Source: Roseiarcus sp963824475 (GTDB taxonomy: Bacteria; Pseudomonadota; Alphaproteobacteria; Rhizobiales; Beijerinckiaceae). From it: a stretch of 64,000 nt of DNA. The notes beneath the pieces were generated by a model that was not told the DNA's origin, did not search any database, and worked only from the letters and a program-made list of their open reading frames with translations. The first letter of the stretch is position 1. Each line of letters begins with the position of its first letter. The DNA lies in assembly GCA_963824475.1 (NCBI GenBank), contig CAWGPR010000009.1, forward strand, positions 1 through 64,000, written 5' to 3'. The translations under genes and the position numbers were made by a program. Positions 1-11,256 of the stretch are shown piece by piece.

Positions 1-123
1 GCGGATGCGCATTTCCGGCTCGGCGGGTCCGCGGCGTTCCAGAGGAAGAGGGCTGCGCCGGTCTTCGTGACGGGTTGGAAGCCGAGAGAGAGTCTTTCGG
101 CGCCCGTCGCGGAGACCATCCCG

Positions 124-2255
124 ATGGCTACTGCCGTTCAGAAGATCACCCTGTCGTCGTCGCGCGACATCCCCTTCAACAAGCTTGTTCTGTCCCAGTC
201 GAACGTCCGGCGCGTGAAGGCCGGCGTCTCGATCGAGGAGCTGGCCGAGGACATCGCCCGGCGCACGCTCCTGCAAGGCCTCAACGTCCGACCGGTTCTC
301 GACGCCGACGGCGTGCGAGACCGGCATGTTCGAGGTCCCGGCCGGCGGGCGGCGCTACCGGGCGCTCCAGCTTCTCGTCAAACAGAAGCGTCTCGCCAAG
401 ACCGCGCCCGTGCCCTGCGTCGTGCGCGATCCCAGCGTCGACATCTCCGCCGAGGAAAACTCGTTGGCCGAGAACGTCCAGCGCGCGCCGCTGCATCCGC
501 TCGATCAGTTCCGCGCCTTTCAGGCATTGCGCCAGAAGGGCCAGTCCGAGGAAGAGATCGCCGCCGCCTTCTTCGTCGGCGTGAACGTGGTGAAGCAGCG
601 GCTGCGTCTCGCGGCCGTGTCGGAGAAGCTGCTCGACGTCTATGCCGAAGACGGCATGTCGCTCGACCAGCTCATGGCGTTCACGGTGACGACCGATCAC
701 GCGCGTCAGGAGCAGGTCTGGGAAACGCTTCAGCGCTCTTACAGCCAGGAGCCGTATCAGATCCGCCGCATGTTGACGGAGCGCACCGTGCGCGCTTCCG
801 ACAAGCGCGCGCTGTTCGTCGGCCTCGATGCCTATGAGCAGGCGGGCGGCATCGTCATGCGCGATCTTTTTCAGCAGGACGATGGCGGCTGGCTGGAAAA
901 TGTCGGCTCTGCTCGATAGCCTGGTCGCCGAGAAGCTGAAGGCCGAGGCGGAGAAGATCGCCGCCGAAGGCTGGAAGTGGATCGAGGTGAATGTCGACTT
1001 CCCATTCGGCCACACCCATCGTCTGCGCGAACTCGACGGGACGCCAACAGACCTCACGGCCGAGGAGCAGGCGACGATCGATGCCTTGCACGCCGAGTAC
1101 GCCAAACTCGAAGCCGAATACGAGAACGCCGACGAACTGCCCGACGAGGTGGACGCGCGCCTCGGCGAAATCGAGACGGCGCTCGCCGCCTTCGAGGATC
1201 GGCCGGTCAGCTACGACCCCGCCGAGGTCGCCCGCGCCGGCGTCTTCGTCTGCATCGACTCCGATGGCAAGCTCTCGGTCGATCGGGGCTACGTACGCCC
1301 CGAGGACGAGCCGCCAGCCGCCGTGGACATCGATGGCGGCCCAGAGACCGACGGCGAATGCCAGTGAGCCGTCGGCACCCGCCGTCCAGCGCGCCGTCAT
1401 CACGATCGGCGGCGAGGCTCAGGCGGAGGAGGACGAGGATGATACCGTCAAGCCGCTGCCCGGACCGGCTGGTGAGCGAGCTGACCGCATACCGGACGCT
1501 GGCGCTGCGGGAGGCTGTGGGGAACAACCCGCATGTCGCAATGACGGCGCTCCTGCACAAGCTCTGCCTCGACACCTTCCAGCACGCGGCATCAGGCAAT
1601 TGCCTCGAAGCGTCGGTCCACCAGGTGTTCTTCTCGATCCAGCCGGCGGACCTGAAGGACAGCCCGCCCGCCAAGGCGGTCGCGGAACGGCACGAGGCTT
1701 GGAAGGCCGACCTGCCGAAGGATGAGGCCCAGCTCTGGGACTGGCTCGCCGTCCTCGACGACACCAGCCGTGCCGCACTGCTGGCGCATTGCGTCTCTTT
1801 CGGCGTCAATGCGCTCTACGAGAAGGGCGACCGCTATGGCGGTCCGGGCGTGTCCATCCATGGCGTCCAGCGCCGGCTCGTTCAGGCCGACCGGCTCGCG
1901 CGCGCTGTCGGACTCGACATGGTCGAAGCCGGATGGCGGCCGACGGTCGACAATTATCTCGGCCGTGTGACCAAGCCCCGCATCCTCGAGGCGGTGCGCG
2001 AGGCGAAGGGCGAGCAGTCGGCGCAGCTCATCGACCATCTGAAGAAGGCGGAGATGGCGAAGGAGGCCGAACGGCTGCTCGACGGCACCGGCTGGCTCCC
2101 TGAACCGCTGCGCACGCCGGAGACGCGAACCCGCCGACACAACCGACGGCAACACCGCTGAGGAGACCGAGGCGCTGCCCGCCTTCCTCGCCGACGACGA
2201 GGAAAGCACCGGCGACGAAGAATCCGACGAGCCGGCCGTGATCGCCGCCGAGTGA
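124..2255 (+). pseudogene. ParB/RepB/Spo0J-family protein, multiply frameshifted
   Basis: The first segment from ATG 124 carries a ParB-type N-terminal domain (residues such as LSQSNVRR followed by EELAEDI). The motifs GGRRYRAL and ENVQRAPLHP continue in another frame from about 318. Further segments continue to a C-terminal acidic tail ending at the TGA at 2253-2255. Frame changes are needed near 315, 900, 1360, 1467 and 2110, giving an original product of about 710 residues. Large ParB-like proteins of this kind are typical of alphaproteobacterial plasmid/ICE backbones. It is followed by two hairpins and then the helicase gene. The gene is either degraded or affected by sequence indels; the reading across frames is clear, but its function in partition is inferred from the family. 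Confidence 0.7.
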
Positions 2256-2262
2256 CGGCCTG

Positions 2263-2344
2263 GAGCGGGGCGGCGAAAGCCGTCCCGCTCGCCTCTCTCA
2301 TCCATCCCCAGCGCGCCCGGCCATTGCGCCGGGCGTTGTCGTTT
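2263..2344 (+). terminator. Tandem hairpins downstream of the parB-like gene
   Basis: The first stem-loop is GAGCGGGGCGGC, loop GAAA, then GCCGTCCCGCTC (2263-2290), pairing fully if one G-T pair is allowed. The second is CGCCCGGC, six-base loop, GCCGGGCG (2314-2335), followed by the T-rich TTGTCGTTT. The second resembles an intrinsic terminator. Confidence 0.5.
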
Positions 2345-2519
2345 CAGGAGACCATCATGATCGCGAATGCGACGCGGAAAGCGCGCATCGCGTGGTGGCG
2401 CGCCGTGAAGGCTGCAGCGTGAAGAGAGCGAGAGGTCGGCCGGGACGGGTTTGAGCTGATCGGGTCGAGAGAGAGCGCCCGGCGGCTCAGCCCGTTCCCG
2501 CTCTCCCGAGGTCCCCTTC

Positions 2520-5500
2520 ATGACGAATCCTTCCAGCTCCGCGGTTGCCCGTTCGGCTGCGCCATCGCCTGCAGCTGCATCCGCCGCCATCGCCCAGGCC
2601 GCGCGGCTTCTCCTTCCCGATCTCGAACGTGGTCGCCGCATCGACGCCAGTATCCTGCGCACCGCAATGGAAGCGGCCTTCGGCGCCTCCGATGCGGCCG
2701 GCGCCTGGGATTGGAAAACCGCCTACGACGCCTGTGAGGCGGCGACGGTGCTGTTCCTCCGCAAATACGGCAAAGTGCTTCTCCGTAAAGCCGGGTCTCC
2801 GGCCGCCGCACTGCCGATGCTCGCGAAGATCGCGGGCCTTCTCCCCACCCACACGCGTCGCTCCGAGGAGAGCCAGGCGCTCCAGCAGTTCTCGACCCCG
2901 GTCCCGCTTGGCCTCGCGGTCTCCGCCGCGGCGGCCATCACCGCGGCCGATCGGGTTCTGGAACCCTCGGCCGGCACCGGGCTGCTCGCCATCCTCGCCG
3001 AGATCGCCGGCGGTTCGCTCGTGCTGAACGAGCTGGCCGAGACGCGCGCGACGTCTGCTCGGCCACCTCTTCCCGGGCGTCATCGTAACCCGCTTCGACG
3101 CGGCGCAGATCGACGATCATCTGGATGCCGCGATCACGCCGAGCGTCGTCGTGATGAACCCGCCCTTCTCGGCGATGGCGAATGTCGATCGGCGCATGGC
3201 GGACGCAGCGCTGCGCCATGTCGCTTCCGCCTTGGCGCGGCTCTGCCAGGGCGGCCGTCTCGTCGCAATCACCGGTCCGAACTTCGCACCGGACAATCCG
3301 GCCTGGCGCGACGCTTTCGTCCGGCTTCAAGAGCGCGGCCGCGTCGTGTTCTCCGCCGCTATCGATGGCGCCGTCTATGCGAAGCACGGCACCACGATCG
3401 ACACGCGGCTCACCGTCATCGACAAGGAACCCGCTGCCGATCCGAAGGTCTTTCCGGCCTCGCCAGGAATAGCTCCGGACGCGGAGAGACTGCTCGCCTG
3501 GGTGAACGAGCATGTCCCGCCGCGCTTGCCGCTCGCCGCGCCCGTCGTCGTTTCCGATACCGCACGACCGGCAATTCCCCGAACGGTCCGCGCCTTCGCG
3601 ATGCGTCCGTCCTGCGGTCCGGCGCTCCCCGAACCGGAGGCCGTGGAGCTCGCCTATGAGACTGTCGACTGGACGCCCCCGGACGGCGCCCGCCTCACGG
3701 ATGCGCTTTATGAAGAATACGGATTGCAGTCGATCCGGATTTCCGGCTCTCAGGCGCATCCGACCAGGCTCGTGCAGTCGGCGGCGATGGCCTCGGTCGC
3801 GCCGCCGAAGCCGTCCTATCGGCCGCACCTACCGGCGAACCTCGTCGCTGACGGCGTGCTGTCGGACGCCCAGCTCGAAAGCATCATCTATGCCGGCGAG
3901 GCTCATGCGCGAGTTCCTCGCCGGCTCGTGGACGGTCGATGAAACCTTCGACCTCGTCGCCGCCGCGCGTGACGACGCAGAGAACGCTGTCCGCTTTCGA
4001 CGCGGATGGTTTCTCGGCGACGGCACCGGCGCCGGCAAGGGCCGCCAGGTCGCCGGCATCCTGCTCGACAACTGGCTCAAGGGCCGGCGCCGCGCCGTCT
4101 GGATCAGCAAGTCCGACAAGCTGATCGAGGACGCGCAGCGCGACTGGTCCGCGCTCGGCATGGAGCGACTGCTCGTCACGCCGCTCTCCCGCTTTCGCCA
4201 GGGCACGCCGATCCGGCTCGCGGAAGGCGTCCTATTTACGACCTACGCCACGCTGCGCACCGACGAGCGCGGCGAGAAGCTTTCGCGCGTCCGGCAGATC
4301 GTCGAATGGTTGGGCTCCGACTTCGATGGAGTGATCATTTTCGACGAGAGCCATGCGATGCAGAACGCCGTCGGCGGCAAGGGCGAACGCGGCGATCAGG
4401 CCGCCTCGCAGCAGGGACGCGCGGGCCTGCGGCTCCAGCATGCCTTGCCGAACGCCCGCGTGGTCTATGTCTCCGCCACCGGCGCCACCACGGTCCACAA
4501 CCTCGCTTACGCCCAACGCCTCGGGCTATGGGGCGGCGAGGATTTCCCGTTCGCCACCCGCGCCGAGTTTGTCGAGGCGATCGAGGACGGCGGCGTCGCG
4601 GCGATGGAGGTGCTGGCGCGCGATCTGAAGGCGCTCGGCCTCTACGCGGCGCGTTCGCTCTCCTATGAAGGTGTCGAATACGAGCTGGTCGAGCATCAGC
4701 TCACGCCCGAGCAGATCCGCATCTACGACGCCTATGCCGGCGCGTTCTCGATCATTCACAACAATCTCGACGCGGCGATGCAGGCCGCGAACATCACCGG
4801 CGAGACCGGCACGCTGAATGCGCAGGCGAAGTCGGCGGCGCGGTCCGCCTTCGAATCCGCCAAGCAGCGCTTCTTCGGCCATCTGCTGACCAGCATGAAG
4901 ACGCCGTCGCTGATCCGCTCGATCGATCGCGATCTCGAGGCGGGCCACGCTGCCGTCATCCAGATCGTCTCGACCGGCGAAGCGCTGATGGAGCGCCGGC
5001 TCGCGGAGATCCCGACCGAGGACTGGAACGATGTCCAGGTGGACATCACGCCGCGCGAGTACGTGCTGGATTATCTCGCCCATTCCTTCCCGGTGCAGCT
5101 CTACGAGCCCTTCACCGATTCCGAGGGCAACCTCTCCTCCCGGCCCGTCTACCGCGACGGTCAGCCGGTCGAGAGCCGCGAGGCCGTCGCCCGCCGGGAC
5201 CGCCTGATCGAGAAGCTCGCTTCGCTACCGCCGGTGCCCGGCGCGCTCGATCAGATCATCCAGCGGTTCGGAACCGACATGGTGGCGGAGGTCACCGGAC
5301 GCTCGCGCCGCGTCGTCCGCAAGGGTGACCGGCTGATGGTCGAGAACCGTGCCGGCTCCGCCAATCTCGGCGAGACCAGCGCCTTCATGGACGACGTGAA
5401 GCGCATCCTGGTCTTCTCGGACGCGGGCGGCACCGGACGCAGCTACCACGCCGAGCTCTCGGCGCGGAATCGGCGGCTGCGCGTCCACTATCTCTTGGAA

Positions 5501-6838
5501 CCCGGATGGAAGGCCGATGCGGCGATCCAGGGCCTCGGCCGCACCAACCGCACCAACCAGGCGCAGCCGCCGCTATTCCGGCCGATCGCGACCGACGTGA
5601 AGGCCGAAAAGCGATTTCTCAGCACGATCGCGCGACGGCTCGACACGCTCGGCGCCATCACCCGCGGCCAGCGCCAGACCGGCGGCCAAGGCCTGTTCCG
5701 GCCCGAGGACAATCTGGAGAGCCACTATGGGCGCGATGCGCTCCGCCAGCTCTACATGCTGCTCGTCAGGGGCAAGGTCGAAGGCTGCTCGCTTCAGATC
5801 TTCGAGGACACGACCGGCCTGAAGCTGATGGACGCCAACGGCATGAAGGACGAGCTGCCGCCGATCACCACCTTTCTCAATCGGCTGCTCGCGCTGACAA
5901 TCGACCTGCAGAACGTGCTGTTCACGGCCTTCGAGCAGTTGCTCACAGCCCGCATCGAAGGCGCCATCGCGTCGGGAACCTACGACGTCGGGCTGGAGAC
6001 GCTCCGCGCCGAGAGCTTCGTCGTCACCGATCGGCGCACGATCTACACCCATCCCGGCACCGGCGCGGAGACCCGCCTGCTCACCATCACCCAGCGCGAG
6101 CGCAATCGCCCGGTGACGCTGGACGAAGCCCTGGATCGCCTCTCCGATCCGCGCGCCGTGCTGTTGATCAACGAGCGCTCGGGCCGTGCGGCCGTTCAGG
6201 TCCCGGCGCCGAGCCTCATGCTCGATGATGGCGAAATCGAACGACGCGTGCGGCTGATTCGCCCGATGGAGAACCACAGCCTTCCCCTGAAGATGATGGC
6301 GGAGAGCCACTGGGCGGAAGCCGATCGCGAGCGCTTCGCCACCGTTTGGCAGGCCGAGCTTGCCGAGGTGCCCGCCTTCACCGACAGCACGATCCACATC
6401 GTCGCGGGCTTGTTGCTGCCGATCTGGAAGCGCCTGCCGAACGAGTCGACGCGCGTCTATCGGCTTCAGACCGATGCGGGCGAGCGCATCATCGGACGCA
6501 AGGTCTCGCCCGCCTGGGTCGCAACCGCGCTGGCGACGGACATACCGGCGCTCACCGCAGAGAGCGCCTTCGCCGCCCTGATGGACGGCCGCACCGTCCT
6601 CGATCTCGCGGAGGGACTGCAGCTTCGCCGCGTTCGCGTCATGGGCGCGAACCGCATCGAGCTGTCCGGTTTCACCGATACGATGCGGGACCGGCTCAAG
6701 GTCTACGGCCTCTTCCACGAGATCATCTCCTGGAAGCTGCGCATGTTCGTGCCCACCGACGCGAGCGGCATCGGCGTGCTGGGGAAGGTGCTGGAGCGCT
6801 ACGCGATCGAGCGCGTCGGCGAGCGGGAGGCCGCGTGA
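2520..6838 (+). pseudogene. Methylase / strawberry-notch-type helicase protein, two frameshifts
   Basis: A single coding region of about 1,440 codons can be followed through three frames, with changes near 3050 and 3905. The N-terminal part has a SAM-methyltransferase pattern (LEPSAGTGLLA, then the catalytic-type VVMNPPF near 3155). The C-terminal part is a strawberry-notch-like NTPase/helicase: Walker A-like GDGTGAGKGRQ near 4020, a DESHAMQN box near 4345 and a helicase C-terminal QGLGRTNRTNQ near 5528. Proteins with this fusion are standard in alphaproteobacterial conjugative plasmids; their substrate is not established. The helicase portion (3512-6838) is uninterrupted. The last codon overlaps the next gene start. 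The sequence ahead of the start shares a GACGGGTT...CGAGAGAGAG block with the one ahead of the ParB-like gene. Confidence 0.75.
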
Positions 6839-7900
6839 TGCCGCGCGACGCTTCCGAACTGGCGCACCGTCTCGCGCGCGAGGCCGAGGCGGTGTGCCGC
6901 CATTACCTCTCCAATGGCCGCCGCGAGGGCCGCTACTGGCTGGTGGGCGACGCGCGCAACACACCTGGGCGCTCCATGTTCGTCCGGCTGACGGAGTCGG
7001 CGAAGGGACCCGCCGGCAAATGGACCGACGCCGCCACGGGCGAGCACGGCGACCTGCTCGACGTGATCCGCGAGAGCTGCGGCCTTCTCGATTTCCATGA
7101 CGTCGCCGACGAGGCGCGCCGCTTCCTGAGCCTGCCTCGCTCCGACCCGGAGCCATCGCCGAAGACGCCGCGCATGCCAGCAGCAGACTGGGTCGCCTGA
7201 GGCGGCGCGGCGGCTGTTCGCCATGTCGCAGCCGATCGCACGGACTCTCGTAGAAACGTATTTGCGCAATCGCGGCATTACGCTTTTGCACGAAGCCGGC
7301 AGCCTGCGTTTCCACCCGCGCTGCTACTATCGCCCCGACGACAACTCGCCGACCGAGACCTGGCCGGCGATGATCGCGCGCGTCACCGATCTCGACGGCC
7401 GGATCACCGGCGCGCATCGCACCTGGCTCGATCCCGACGGGTTCGACCCCATCCGTCTCGGCAAGGCGCCGATCGACACGCCGCGACGGGCGATGGGCGA
7501 CCTCCTCGGCAATGCGGTGCGCTTCGGTGTGGCGAACGATGTGCTCGCGGCCGGCGAAGGCATCGAGACCATGCTGTCACTGCGCTGCGTGCTGCCGACT
7601 TTGCCGATGGCCGCGGCGCTTTCGGCCAACCACCTCGCCGCCATGTTGCTCCCGCTGACGCTGCGCCGGCTCTACATCGCCCGCGACGCCGATGCGGCCG
7701 GCGACGCGGCGGTGACGGCTCTGACCGAGCGGGCCGATGCCGCCGGCATCGAGGCGATCGCATGGTCGCCCAGGCTCGGCGACTTCAACGAGGATCTGCG
7801 CACCTTCGGCATTGACGACCTTCGGGCAGCCCTGCGCACCCAGCTCGCGCCGCAGGACGTCGTCCGCTTCATGCTGTGGGCGACGGCCGAGACGGGTTGA
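6838..7900 (+). pseudogene. Toprim-domain (DUF7146-type) protein, one frameshift
   Basis: The ATG at 6838 overlaps the helicase stop. The first frame runs to 7200 and contains the N-terminal DUF7146-like region (WLVGDARNTPGRSMFVRL, then KWTDAATGEHGDLLDVI). The second frame enters around 7186 (SPEAARRLFAMSQPIA) and continues through GEGIETMLSL and LYIARDADAAGDAA, a toprim-like acidic pattern, to 7900. One indel near 7186 separates them. The family resembles plasmid or phage primase-helicase toprim proteins and would act in DNA processing. The second segment alone encodes 225 residues and retains the toprim motifs. Confidence 0.65.
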
Positions 7901-8021
7901 ACGTCGGCCCTTCGATGTCCTCGTAGCCTGTCGGGCGAGGCCCACGATGCCGGACAGAGTCGCGCCCCTGGCCTTCTAGAGGGCGATCGGACGGCAGGCG
8001 GCCCGGCCCGGCAATGGCTGC

Positions 8022-8180
8022 GCCCGGCTATTTTCCGCCGGCCCTTCGGGCCTTTGCAGCGCGAAACAAAATAGCCGGGCTTCGCCATCCTCCGCTGGCG
8101 CTCCGGCCCTCCGCTTCGCTCCGGGTGCAGGTCCGTTCCGCCCGCCGTCTGGTGATCGCCACGAAGGCCGCGATGGGCGC
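8022..8180 (+). ncRNA. Candidate structured leader, copy A (upstream of DUF2493 gene)
   Basis: A perfect 13-bp outer stem pairs GCCCGGCTATTTT (8022-8034) with AAAATAGCCGGGC (8068-8080). Inside is the hairpin GGCCC-TTC-GGGCC (8040-8052). Downstream is a GC-rich block with CCTCCGCT and CGGGTGCAGG that recurs in copies B and C, followed by a GCCACGAAGGCCGC-like segment before the start codon. The same layout with different stem sequences lies ahead of the DUF736 genes. That it is transcribed and folded is inference. Confidence 0.45.
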
Positions 8181-8207
8181 GGCCGATCCGCCAAAGGGCC
8201 TCTACCC

Positions 8208-9146
8208 ATGACGACCGACCACGACGACACCGAATTCGAACCGCCGCACAACTCATCCCCAACCGATCACCTCCTCAGCGAGATTCAGCTCTACGGCTAC
8301 CGCCCCTTCCACGACGAGCCCGATCCGAGGCCGCTTCCCGAAGGCGACGCCGTCGCCCGCGCCCTCGCCGACATCTTCGACGCCCTGGTCTCGACCTTCA
8401 GCGATACGCGGCTCGAGCCCGACCTCGAGGACCTGCTCTGGTCGACCGTCAATCTCTTCCACCGCGCCGTCGACCGGATCGAGCGCGAACTCGATCACAA
8501 CGAGCAGGCTCAGCTGCGCAGCCAGAAGGAGCAGGATGGCTCCGAGATACGGTCCGTCGAACTCGAGCGCCTCACGGCCGAGGGCGTCACATTGATCGAG
8601 CGCAGGAACAGCATGGAATTCTTTCGCGACGAGGCCGCCGACGAGTTCGAACGCCACACCGGCTCGGCCTGGCGGCCGCGCTCCCGATCGAAGGTCAACC
8701 ATCGCAACCTGACTGCGGCGATGATCGACAGCCGTGATTTCCTGGCCGCAAAGAAGCGCGCCGACAACGAGGTGCTCTTGCCGGTCGGGCCCAAGATCGC
8801 CGTCACCGGCGGCCTCGACTTCAACGATCATCGGCTGATCTGGGATCAACTCGACAAGGTCCACGCCAAGCATCCCGACATGGTGCTCTTGCACGGCGGA
8901 TCCCCGAAGGGCGCCGAACTGATTGCCGCCAAATGGGCAAGCAACCGTAAGGTCCCTCAGATCGCCTTCAGGCCCGACTGGACGAAGCACGCCAAGGCCG
9001 CCCCGTTCAAACGCAACGACGCGATGCTCGACGTTTTGCCGATCGGCGTCATGGTGTTCCCTGGCACCGGCATTCAGGACAATCTCGCCGACAAGGCCAG
9101 GAAGCTCGGCGTTCCAGTCTGGCGGTTCGGCAGCGGCGGCGCTTAA
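8208..9146 (+). CDS. DUF2493 domain-containing protein
   Basis: This is an uninterrupted 312-residue protein. The C-terminal third (about residues 200-310) has the DUF2493/SLOG-like Rossmann pattern: KIAVTGGLDFNDHRLIW, MVLLHGGSPKGAELIAAKWA, and a final FPGTGIQDNLADKARKLGVPVWR. The N-terminal region is charged and probably helical. DUF2493 proteins are frequent in rhizobial-type plasmid/ICE backbones and resemble nucleotide-binding SLOG proteins, but their ligand and role are not established. The gene stands alone behind leader copy A. Confidence 0.8.
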   Translation: MTTDHDDTEFEPPHNSSPTDHLLSEIQLYGYRPFHDEPDPRPLPEGDAVARALADIFDALVSTFSDTRLEPDLEDLLWSTVNLFHRAVDRIERELDHNEQAQLRSQKEQDGSEIRSVELERLTAEGVTLIERRNSMEFFRDEAADEFERHTGSAWRPRSRSKVNHRNLTAAMIDSRDFLAAKKRADNEVLLPVGPKIAVTGGLDFNDHRLIWDQLDKVHAKHPDMVLLHGGSPKGAELIAAKWASNRKVPQIAFRPDWTKHAKAAPFKRNDAMLDVLPIGVMVFPGTGIQDNLADKARKLGVPVWRFGSGGA

Positions 9147-9452
9147 GCGCCGCCTACCAACCGCAGAAGATTTGCTTCGGCCAGGGCTTGGTCTAACGAT
9201 CAATACACCGTTGGCTGAATGTCAGCTGAGATTTGCTGGACCACCGGATCGACGCTACGTCGCCGGCCTCGGGCGCACTTGGTCTGCTTCCCCCAAGAAA
9301 ACAAGCTCCGCAAAAGACGCCACGTCGGTAGCGGCTGTGCAATCGCACGATATTCCGCTGCCGCCCGCCATCATTTTCGGCTATATTCCGTTCTGCGCCG
9401 TGGTGGTGGTGGAAGGCGCGACCGTTCGACCTTGTCACGGGAGTGCGCCACC
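9147..9452. other. Intergenic region without recognised feature
   Basis: No gene, strong hairpin or repeat was recognised here; the overlapping open frames look non-coding. Confidence 0.4.
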
Positions 9453-9932
9453 ATGATCGTCATCGGCCTTATCGTCAGCGCGTTCGGCATAGGCTTCCTC
9501 TGCTGGCTGATGTTCACGCTTGCCGTGTACGCGTTACCCTTCTTCGCTGGTATCACGGTGGGTCTGGCCGTTTACCACAGCGGCGCAGGCGTCGTCGGCG
9601 CCCCTGTTGTGGGTTTCGCCGCCGGAGCCGTGACGCTCGTCGTAGGGCGATTCGCCTTTGCGGTTCTGAAATTGCCAGCGCTGCGTGGAGCGATCGCCTT
9701 TTTATTCGCGGCGCCCGCCGCCATTGCCGGCTATCACGCAACGCTGGCGCTTGCCCAAATCGGCGTCCCCTCGACGGCCTGGCGCGAAGCGTTCGCTATT
9801 GCCGGGGCGATGTTCGTCGGTGGAACGGCACTCGTTCGCATGTCCGCGATGGCCACCTCGCCCGTCACCAGGCGACTTGGCGCCGTGGCGCTGGCTGAGC
9901 CACGGATGATGACCGCGACAAAGCAGCGGTAA
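9453..9932 (+). CDS. Hypothetical multi-pass membrane protein
   Basis: The product has 159 residues and four or five hydrophobic segments: IGLIVSAFGIGFLCWLMFTL, LPFFAGITVGLAVY, VVGAPVVGFAAGAVTLVV, GAIAFLFAAPAAIAGYH and AFAIAGAMFVGGTALV. It has many Gly and Ala residues and a short basic C-terminus. The ATG at 9453 is the natural start, since the open frame upstream lacks hydrophobic coding character. No family is recognised with certainty. It lies between the DUF2493 and DUF736 genes of the plasmid-like backbone. Confidence 0.6.
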   Translation: MIVIGLIVSAFGIGFLCWLMFTLAVYALPFFAGITVGLAVYHSGAGVVGAPVVGFAAGAVTLVVGRFAFAVLKLPALRGAIAFLFAAPAAIAGYHATLALAQIGVPSTAWREAFAIAGAMFVGGTALVRMSAMATSPVTRRLGAVALAEPRMMTATKQR

Positions 9933-10306
9933 AGCAGGCCGATCCGTCGTCTCGGCTTTAAGCGGATGGGCGTCTTCCGATGGTTGGCTCGACCAACGAT
10001 CGAGCGGCGCGGCCTCGAGCGGCGCTGACCATTTGGCCCCTCCGCCCGGCCGGACAATCGAGCGTCAAAGCGGAGGTCATCGTTGTGCGGCGTTCTGGTC
10101 TGGCTGCGAGGCCTCCCTTCTCAGCGCCGCGGACTCTTTCTCTACGCTCGAACTCTACGACCTCTTGTTCTAGGCAATCGATGTCGGTCACGTTTTCTCC
10201 CGCAGATGCTGTTTAAGCGCACACGAGCGCCTGGCCTCTCGTTGGCTTGATCTGGCCGAAGACCGGCTGCGCCTCGATCGCCTAAGCCGCAACGACGTCG
10301 GGTCGA
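9933..10306. other. Intergenic region without recognised gene
   Basis: No convincing coding frame or structured element was recognised before leader copy B. Confidence 0.35.
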
Positions 10307-10460
10307 CTTTCTTCCCCTGGGCCTTCGGCCCATTCCTCGCGAGGCAAGAAAGCATGCCCCCGAAGGAGGGGGTCTCTCCGCCGCCGTCCTCCGCTCCGCT
10401 GCGGCCCGCAAGCGGGTGCGTCGTCGATCGTCTTCGGCCTGTCGATCGCCATCGAGGCCG
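10307..10460 (+). ncRNA. Candidate structured leader, copy B (upstream of split DUF736 gene)
   Basis: The outer stem is CTTTCTT (10307-10313) with AAGAAAG (10346-10352). The inner hairpins are GGGCC-TTC-GGCCC (10319-10331) and the palindrome CCTCGCGAGG (10335-10344). The block CCTCCGCTCCGCTGCGG follows, then GCCATCGAGGCCGC. The layout matches copies A and C although the stem bases differ, so pairing appears conserved rather than sequence. Confidence 0.45.
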
Positions 10461-10498
10461 CGGCGGTCGCGGGCTCGAAAACAGCAAGGAGAAGCGAC

Positions 10499-10666
10499 AT
10501 GGCCAACATCGGTTCCTTCAAGAAGGTCGGCAACGAGTTCCAGGGCGAGATCGTCACCCTCAGCGTCCAGACCAAGGGCGTCCGCATCGTCCAGGAGACC
10601 AGCCGCGGCAACGACAACGCCCCCAGCCATCGCGTGTACGTCGGCCGGGCCGATTATGCGGAGTGA
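10499..10666 (+). pseudogene. DUF736 gene, 5' part, cut by RIT element
   Basis: The ATG at 10499 follows an AAGGAG-type ribosome site. The product begins MANIGSFKKVGNEFQGEI, the usual DUF736 start, and reaches RVYVGRA before the RIT element end, which adds DYAE and a stop. The missing half resumes at 15659 in a matching position. DUF736 proteins are about 100 residues long and of unknown function, and are abundant in alphaproteobacterial plasmid/ICE backbones. Confidence 0.85.
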
Positions 10667-10791
10667 GGTGTTATGCGGAGCGACGGGGCGGGAGCCGAGT
10701 GTTTCCGCGGGGTTCGGCGCGCTCGCGCTCCGCATAATCCCGAGGGCGAGAGAGCGCGGCGCCTCGCTCGGGGCAAGGCGCCGCGGGTCGG

Positions 10792-11091
10792 TCAGCGCGA
10801 CCAGATGAGCTTGTGCTCGCCCTTCTCGCCCTGGACCAGGGTCGCGTAGACCGGGGCGTTGAAGGAGGGGTCGTCGAGCTTGACCGAGAGGTATTCGGCG
10901 CCCGAGTCCTTGGCCGCCTTGCTCCAGCCGGCGCCGAACTCGACTCCGTTGGCGGTGACCCGGTGGTCGGGGGCCCGCTCGTTGTCCTTGGCGACGGGCT
11001 TGATGGTCGCCTTGACGTTGATGTTGAGGGTGCGGATCGTGCCGGTGAAGACGCCGTCGTCGCCGCGGGTGAAGCTGCCGATCTGAGCCAT
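10792..11091 (-). CDS. DUF736 domain-containing protein (left arm copy)
   Basis: The protein has 99 residues, beginning MAQIGSFTRGDDGVF and ending HKLIWSR. It carries the DUF736 core GAGWSKAAKDSGAEYLSVKL and DDPSFNAPVYATL. Translation from MAQIG is preferred to the upstream in-frame ATG at 11127 because family members begin at this position. It is identical or nearly identical to the right-arm copy and clearly diverged from the host copy that the element interrupts. Function is unknown. Confidence 0.85.
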   Translation of the reverse strand: MAQIGSFTRGDDGVFTGTIRTLNINVKATIKPVAKDNERAPDHRVTANGVEFGAGWSKAAKDSGAEYLSVKLDDPSFNAPVYATLVQGEKGEHKLIWSR

Positions 11092-11099
11092 TGTCGTAT

Positions 11100-11256
11100 C
11101 TCCTGACTGTTCCTCGAGCCGCCCCATGCGGCCTCGATGGCTGTCTTCAGGCGACGGGACGGCCGACCTGCACCCGTAGGGCCGCAGCGGAGCGGAGGAC
11201 GGCGGCAGCCGAGCTTCTTGCTTCGCGAGGAATGCGCGTCAGCGCAGGGGAAGAAG
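11100..11256 (-). ncRNA. Candidate structured leader, copy C left
   Basis: This is the mirror image of copy C right (15029-15185) within the left inverted arm, placed directly upstream of the minus-strand DUF736 gene. The outer stem CTTCTT/AAGAAG and inner hairpin TGCGC-TGAC-GCGCA are preserved. Confidence 0.4.
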
